Shown piece after piece: positions 32,507 through 32,639 of a stretch of 32,639 nt of DNA (positions are counted from its first letter, which is position 1; every line of letters begins with the position of its first letter). The notes below the pieces were generated by a model. It was not told where the DNA came from and searched no databases. It saw only the letters and a list, made by a program, of their open reading frames with translations. Source of the DNA: Ruminococcus sp. (GTDB lineage Bacteria > Bacillota > Clostridia > Oscillospirales > Ruminococcaceae); NCBI GenBank assembly GCA_015066665.1, contig SVNX01000026.1, positions 1-32,639 on the forward strand, in the 5' to 3' direction. The position numbers were made by a program, and so were the translations under genes.

Positions 32507-32639
32507 ATGATTTGCCCTTATTGCAATGCAAAAATGAAATTAGGACAAATAGAAGCCGATAACCTATTATCTTGGAAACCCGATGGCGAAAGAAGCACAG
32601 GCGGAACAAGATGGTCAAAGAGCCCCAATAGCATTGTGT
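32507..32639 (+). CDS. Zinc-ribbon-like small protein (DUF6487-like), partial at window end
   Basis: The first 44 residues start MICPYCNAKMKLGQIEADNLLSWKPDG, with a C-x2-C knuckle at residues 3-6. This opening is typical of small DUF6487/PF20097-type proteins (recalled, not searched). AAAGGAG lies about 9 nt before the ATG. The gene runs off the window. Its codons are clearly more AT-rich than those of plsY or der. Function is unknown. Confidence 0.75.
   Translation, partial: MICPYCNAKMKLGQIEADNLLSWKPDGERSTGGTRWSKSPNSIV

Overview
The window looks like chromosome of a Gram-positive, spore-lineage clostridial bacterium, most likely Oscillospiraceae (Ruminococcus-like). The reasons are a redox repressor Rex, SpoVAC, an N-terminal type I dockerin, a long single-chain PurL with fused glutaminase, a yceD-rpmF pair, a DUF512 radical SAM gene beside der, strong AGGAGG ribosome binding sites, near-consensus sigma-A promoters with 17-bp spacers, and moderately GC-rich DNA. 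No tRNA, rRNA, CRISPR array, prophage or insertion sequence was found. Most of the window is housekeeping chromosome. The unusual material is intergenic repeats and a few divergent proteins.

Layout. 1-163: an intergenic repeat. 193-2216 (-): an ABC-2 exporter (permease and ATPase, 4-nt overlap), divergent from a DtxR/MntR-type metal regulator (2319) that overlaps a 4'-phosphopantetheinyl transferase. 3342-5524 (-): Rex followed by an overlapping cytoplasmic sialate O-acetylesterase-like enzyme. 5663-6696 (-): a histidine phosphatase and an isolated spoVAC. 6986-9338 (+): an OmpR-type two-component system whose kinase has a long Pro/Thr-rich extracellular linker. 9536-10060 (+): a nitroreductase. 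10101-14612 (-): a tight operon of two M16 peptidase-like proteins (one lacking the zinc motif), Lgt and FolD.

14840-17616 (+): a small membrane protein, a bifunctional NAD(P)HX repair enzyme and a lipoprotein. 17665-18483 (-): a secreted dockerin protein. 18678-22382 (-): PurL. 22602-23894 (-): MtaB, divergent from a histidine-free HPr-like protein (24173). 24480-25610 (-): a PBP5-type carboxypeptidase homologue with altered SxN and KTG motifs. 25823-27658 (+): Pgi and a small P-loop protein. 27807-28481 (+): YceD and L32. 28554-32097 (+): PDZ/radical SAM/DUF512 protein, Der and PlsY. A second repeat copy and an AT-richer zinc-ribbon-like gene (cut by the window edge) close the window.

The themes are envelope biogenesis (Lgt, PlsY, carboxypeptidase homologue, exporter), ribosome and tRNA maturation (Der, L32/YceD, MtaB), central and one-carbon metabolism (Pgi, FolD, PurL, NAD(P)HX repair) and redox or metal sensing (Rex, DtxR-like). 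No clear new defence or biosynthetic system is visible. The best leads are the hairpin-rich repeats (especially the 174-bp element with perfect 18-bp terminal inverted repeats ahead of der), the histidine-free HPr-like protein, the altered carboxypeptidase, the linker kinase, and structured regulatory DNA at purL and mtaB.
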